6,090 nt of DNA, from NCBI GenBank assembly GCA_021736545.1, contig JAIPFS010000095.1:1-6090 (forward strand). Reading direction: 5' to 3'. A model generated the notes under the pieces. That model saw only the letters and a program-made list of their open reading frames with translations, was not told the origin of the DNA and made no database searches. Shown in pieces: positions 5,585-6,090 of this stretch (within the stretch, counting starts at the first letter, position 1; the number at the start of each line of letters is the position of its first letter). The position numbers and the translations under genes were made by a program. The stretch comes from Spirochaetia bacterium. GTDB lineage: Bacteria; Spirochaetota; Spirochaetia; PWKH01.

Positions 5585-6090
5585 ATGCAGATACTTATTA
5601 ATCAAATTGGCTATGAAACCGATAAAATGAAGTTTGCCCTGCTGATGCGTGAAGAACATGAAAATATAGCTTCTCCAGCACAAATATCTTTAATATATGA
5701 GGGAGAAGAAAAGATTATTCAAAGCTTGGGGCCTGGTATCTCAGTTGCGGGATGGAAAGGCCGAATATTTCATAAGATTGATTTTTCCAGTCAGAAAAAG
5801 AGGGGAAGCTATTTCTTACAGTACTCTGATGGCAGAAAAACAGTTCAGAGCAATCAGTTCATTATAGATACGGGCTTAATTGCAGAGACTTGCTTATCAG
5901 ATATACTATTTTATTTTAAATCCCAGCGTGCTTCAGGGCGCTGGGATACAACTGACTGTTCAGCTCCGTTTTACGGAAAAAGGAAGGACAGAGTAGATGT
6001 GCATGGAGGTTGGTATGATGCCTCAGGAGACTATAGTAAGTATCTTTCCCACCTTTCCTACGCTGATTATTTGAATCCTCAGCAAACACC
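5585..6090 (+). CDS. GH9 glycoside hydrolase (beta-glucanase or exo-glucosidase type), 3' partial
   Basis: The first 168 codons are present and the frame is still open at the window edge; GH9 enzymes of this layout usually exceed 500 residues. Residues 1 to about 95 look like the N-terminal Ig-like domain of GH9 enzymes (start MQILINQIGYETDKMKFAL, end SNQFIIDTG). The catalytic domain begins near residue 103 and includes VDVHGGWYDASGDYSKY (137-153), where Asp145 and Asp149 match the paired Asp of the GH9 DAGD motif (DASGD variant), and LSHLSYADYLNPQQTP. The catalytic Glu lies beyond the edge. There is no signal peptide: the protein starts directly in the Ig-like domain, so it is probably cytoplasmic and acts on imported oligosaccharides. 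AAAGGA (5572-5577) lies seven bases before ATG, and the gene starts four bases after the permease stop, so it belongs to the same operon. Family knowledge points to beta-1,4-glucan (cello-oligosaccharide) or related beta-glucan substrates; the exact one is unknown. Confidence 0.88.
   Translation, partial: MQILINQIGYETDKMKFALLMREEHENIASPAQISLIYEGEEKIIQSLGPGISVAGWKGRIFHKIDFSSQKKRGSYFLQYSDGRKTVQSNQFIIDTGLIAETCLSDILFYFKSQRASGRWDTTDCSAPFYGKRKDRVDVHGGWYDASGDYSKYLSHLSYADYLNPQQT

Noticed and set aside
1..6090. CRISPR array, tRNA/rRNA gene, insertion sequence or phage gene
   Set aside because: No regularly spaced repeats with unique spacers, no recognisable tRNA/rRNA sequence, and no transposase or integrase reading frame was seen. 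The only tandem repeat is the 8-base AACCAACG array.

Overview
The window looks like part of a bacterial chromosome of moderate-to-low GC, from a plant-polysaccharide-using anaerobe or facultative anaerobe. The mature N-terminus of the binding protein (Gln/Gly-rich just after the signal peptide), the A/T-rich codon use and the gene content suggest a spirochaete (Spirochaeta/Sphaerochaeta/Treponema-like). That placement is an inference from style, not from a marker gene; a Firmicute is the main alternative.

Layout, all genes on the + strand. (1) 1-519: 3' part of a DJ-1/PfpI-family gene that enters from the left, followed by a probable terminator. (2) 520-907: an intergenic region of almost 390 bases holding a short tandem array (AACCAACG units), small inverted repeats, a TTGACA box and a perfect inverted repeat that could be an operator. 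(3) 908-2068: a ROK-family, XylR/NagC-type sugar-responsive repressor. (4) 2141-3430: a periplasmic sugar-binding protein of the CUT1 ABC type, with a strong ribosome binding site and a strong hairpin after its stop. (5) 3549-4463 and 4465-5580: the two CUT1 permease subunits (MalF-like, then MalG-like). The second carries an unusual extra domain of about 80 residues in its first extracytoplasmic loop. (6) 5585-6090: the first 168 codons of a GH9 glycoside hydrolase with no signal peptide, running off the right edge.

Read together, genes 908 to 6090+ form a sugar-import and breakdown locus. The binding protein captures a beta-glucan-type oligosaccharide (cello-oligosaccharides are the most likely guess because of GH9), the permeases import it, and the GH9 enzyme, apparently cytoplasmic, cleaves it inside the cell. 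No ABC ATPase gene lies in the window, as is common for CUT1 systems that borrow a shared MsmK/UgpC-type ATPase. The ROK protein is the likely regulator. A 13-base sequence (CCATGAGAAACTA) occurs just upstream of both the ROK gene and the binding-protein gene, with weaker similarity continuing beyond it, and is the best candidate for a shared control site.

I do not see a clearly new class of system. The points most worth a second look are the shared upstream element, the tandem array built from the same 7-mer as the ROK-upstream inverted repeat, the expanded permease loop and the signal-less GH9 enzyme.
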